Shown here: piece after piece, positions 63,119 to 64,000 of the stretch
How positions within the stretch are numbered: position 1 is the first letter of the stretch
How the letters are laid out: each line of letters opens with the position of its first letter
Source of the DNA: an uncultured Erythrobacter sp.
GTDB lineage: Bacteria > Pseudomonadota > Alphaproteobacteria > Sphingomonadales > Sphingomonadaceae
Direction: 5' to 3'
DNA length: 64,000 nt
Assembly (NCBI GenBank): GCA_947501005.1
Contig: CANMTU010000001.1
Span: 496,001 to 560,000, forward strand
Position numbers and translations under genes: made by a program
The notes under the pieces: model-generated
Told to the model about the DNA's origin: nothing
Databases searched by the model: none
What the model saw: the letters and a program-made list of their open reading frames with translations, nothing else

Positions 63119-63373
63119 CGCTTTTCCGGGGCCTGCATTGTGGGCGGCAGGCGATGCGATGATCTGTTGCCGTTTGCCTTATCCGGTCCGCTACTCGCCG
63201 GCGGCACAATCACACGGCATGAGCGCGCTGCCGACACTAGCCTTCGATCCGGTCGCCCCAAACCGCAGCGGCCTTCTCATCTCGATCCTGCAATTCGGAT
63301 CGCGAGAAGCAAGTCTATAGGACGCTTGGCGTCACGATGAACTTCGTCGCCCCGAACGGACCACGCGTTGAAA
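63119..63373. other. Gap before ribE; no gene seen
   Basis: Two overlapping plus-strand frames are open but Arg/Pro-rich and lack ribosome sites. No terminator hairpin was identified for the convergent riboflavin synthase gene. Confidence 0.4.
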
Positions 63374-63994
63374 CTAGGCTGCCCTCAGGGACTGCATCCG
63401 CTGAAGGTAGCGCGCAATGGTGTCGATCTCGAGATTGACCTGATCGCCCTCCACCAGTTTGCCGAGCGTCGTGACGTCGGCCGTGTGGGGAATGATGTTG
63501 AGGGAAAAGCGCACCGATCCCGCGGGCTGATCGCGCACCGAATTCACGGTCAGCGAGACGCCATCGATCGTGATCGACCCCTTCTGCGCGATATAGGGCG
63601 CAAGATCCGCTGGCGCGACGATGTCGAGCCGGGTGGACCCACCGACATCGCGCCGTTCGACGACCTCGCCCACCGCGTCGACATGCCCGGTCACCAGATG
63701 GCCACCAAGCTCGTCGCCCAGCTTCAGTGCCTGCTCCAGATTGATGCATGCGCCCTTCGCCCACTGTTCGGCGGCGGTGCGATCGACCGTTTCGTTCGAC
63801 ACGTCGACCGCAAACCATGCCACGCCCGCCTCGCCGCCGCGTTCCACGACCGTCAGGCAGACGCCCGCGCAGGCGATCGAGGCGCCGATGTCGATCCGGG
63901 TGGGATCCCACGGACACGAGACGACGACGCGAAGATCGCCGCGATGCGCGACTTCCTCGATCGCGCCGATGGCAGTTACGATACCGGTGAACAT
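63374..63994 (-). CDS. ribE: Riboflavin synthase, alpha subunit
   Basis: 206 residues. Opens MFTGIVTAIGAIEEV, the diagnostic N-terminus, and shows the internal duplication of two barrel domains: SIACAGVCLTVV with GHLVTGHVDAVG, and SITIDGVSLTVNSV with FSLNIIPHT. It dismutates two 6,7-dimethyl-8-ribityllumazines to riboflavin. The gene runs to within a few bases of the window edge; upstream rib genes would lie outside. Confidence 0.95.
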   Translation of the reverse strand: MFTGIVTAIGAIEEVAHRGDLRVVVSCPWDPTRIDIGASIACAGVCLTVVERGGEAGVAWFAVDVSNETVDRTAAEQWAKGACINLEQALKLGDELGGHLVTGHVDAVGEVVERRDVGGSTRLDIVAPADLAPYIAQKGSITIDGVSLTVNSVRDQPAGSVRFSLNIIPHTADVTTLGKLVEGDQVNLEIDTIARYLQRMQSLRAA

Positions 63995-64000
63995 GGCGCT

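Noticed and set aside
1-64000. Prophage, insertion sequences, integrases, CRISPR arrays, toxin-antitoxin pairs
   Set aside because: No transposase, integrase, Cas, capsid or toxin-like sequence and no regularly spaced repeats were seen on either strand.

Overview
The window is a gene-dense, GC-rich chromosomal segment from an alphaproteobacterium. It most likely comes from the Sphingomonadales, probably an Erythrobacteraceae-type organism. The basis is a crtY-crtI-crtB carotenoid operon, TonB-dependent receptors, a methionine synthase split into two genes under an ArsR-methyltransferase regulator, an HWE-family sensor kinase, a candidate EcfG general-stress promoter, and pervasive 1-4 bp gene overlaps. 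The taxonomic call is inference. No prophage, insertion sequence, CRISPR array or plasmid function was seen, and only one tRNA gene was found.

Layout. 1-4.8 kb: the end of a probable outer-membrane receptor, an overlapping beta-propeller phytase lipoprotein, and a second TonB-dependent receptor. 5.4-6 kb: a small stress protein with its own candidate EcfG promoter and terminator. 6.3-10.3 kb (minus): five overlapping genes for a DUF892 ferritin-like protein, GT2 glycosyltransferase, acyl-CoA-dehydrogenase-like flavoprotein, PIG-L deacetylase and NodS-type methyltransferase. This is the best candidate for an undescribed biosynthetic system. 10.6-14.9 kb: a DUF389 membrane protein, an HWE histidine kinase with a single-domain response regulator, and an MgtC/SapB protein. 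14.9-21.3 kb: a caa3-type cytochrome c oxidase locus with a fused subunit I/III whose K-channel residues look replaced, plus CtaG-like, cytochrome b561-like and two lipoprotein cytochromes c. 21.3-27.8 kb: a ZIP-like protein, an isoaspartyl-methyltransferase/erythromycin-esterase fusion, an aldehyde dehydrogenase, and a GH3 protein lacking canonical catalytic residues.

28-39 kb is a one-carbon block. It runs from a SahR-like regulator with a palindromic operator through metF, the homocysteine half of metH, a GNAT acetyltransferase and the B12 half of metH. A tandem glycine riboswitch then precedes gcvT-gcvH-gcvPA-gcvPB, so methionine/SAM recycling and glycine-derived C1 units sit together. 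39-44 kb: an Nmad3-family protein convergent with a valine-degradation operon (acyl-CoA dehydrogenase, 3-hydroxyisobutyryl-CoA hydrolase, enoyl-CoA hydratase, mmsB). 44-50.8 kb: small lipoproteins, tRNA-Gly(CCC), a PhoX-like protein, Dps, 6-phosphogluconolactonase, Nudix hydrolase, DNA polymerase IV and an MFS exporter. 50.9-57.3 kb (minus): a biotin-dependent acyl-CoA carboxylase alpha subunit and the crtY-crtI-LOG-crtB operon. 57.4-64 kb: MipA/OmpV, a truncated lipase-like fragment with a partner lipoprotein, an amidohydrolase, a DUF885 metallopeptidase, a 50-residue conserved-looking protein and riboflavin synthase.

Several intergenic gaps between 36 and 53 kb carry REP-like inverted repeats of at least two sequence families.
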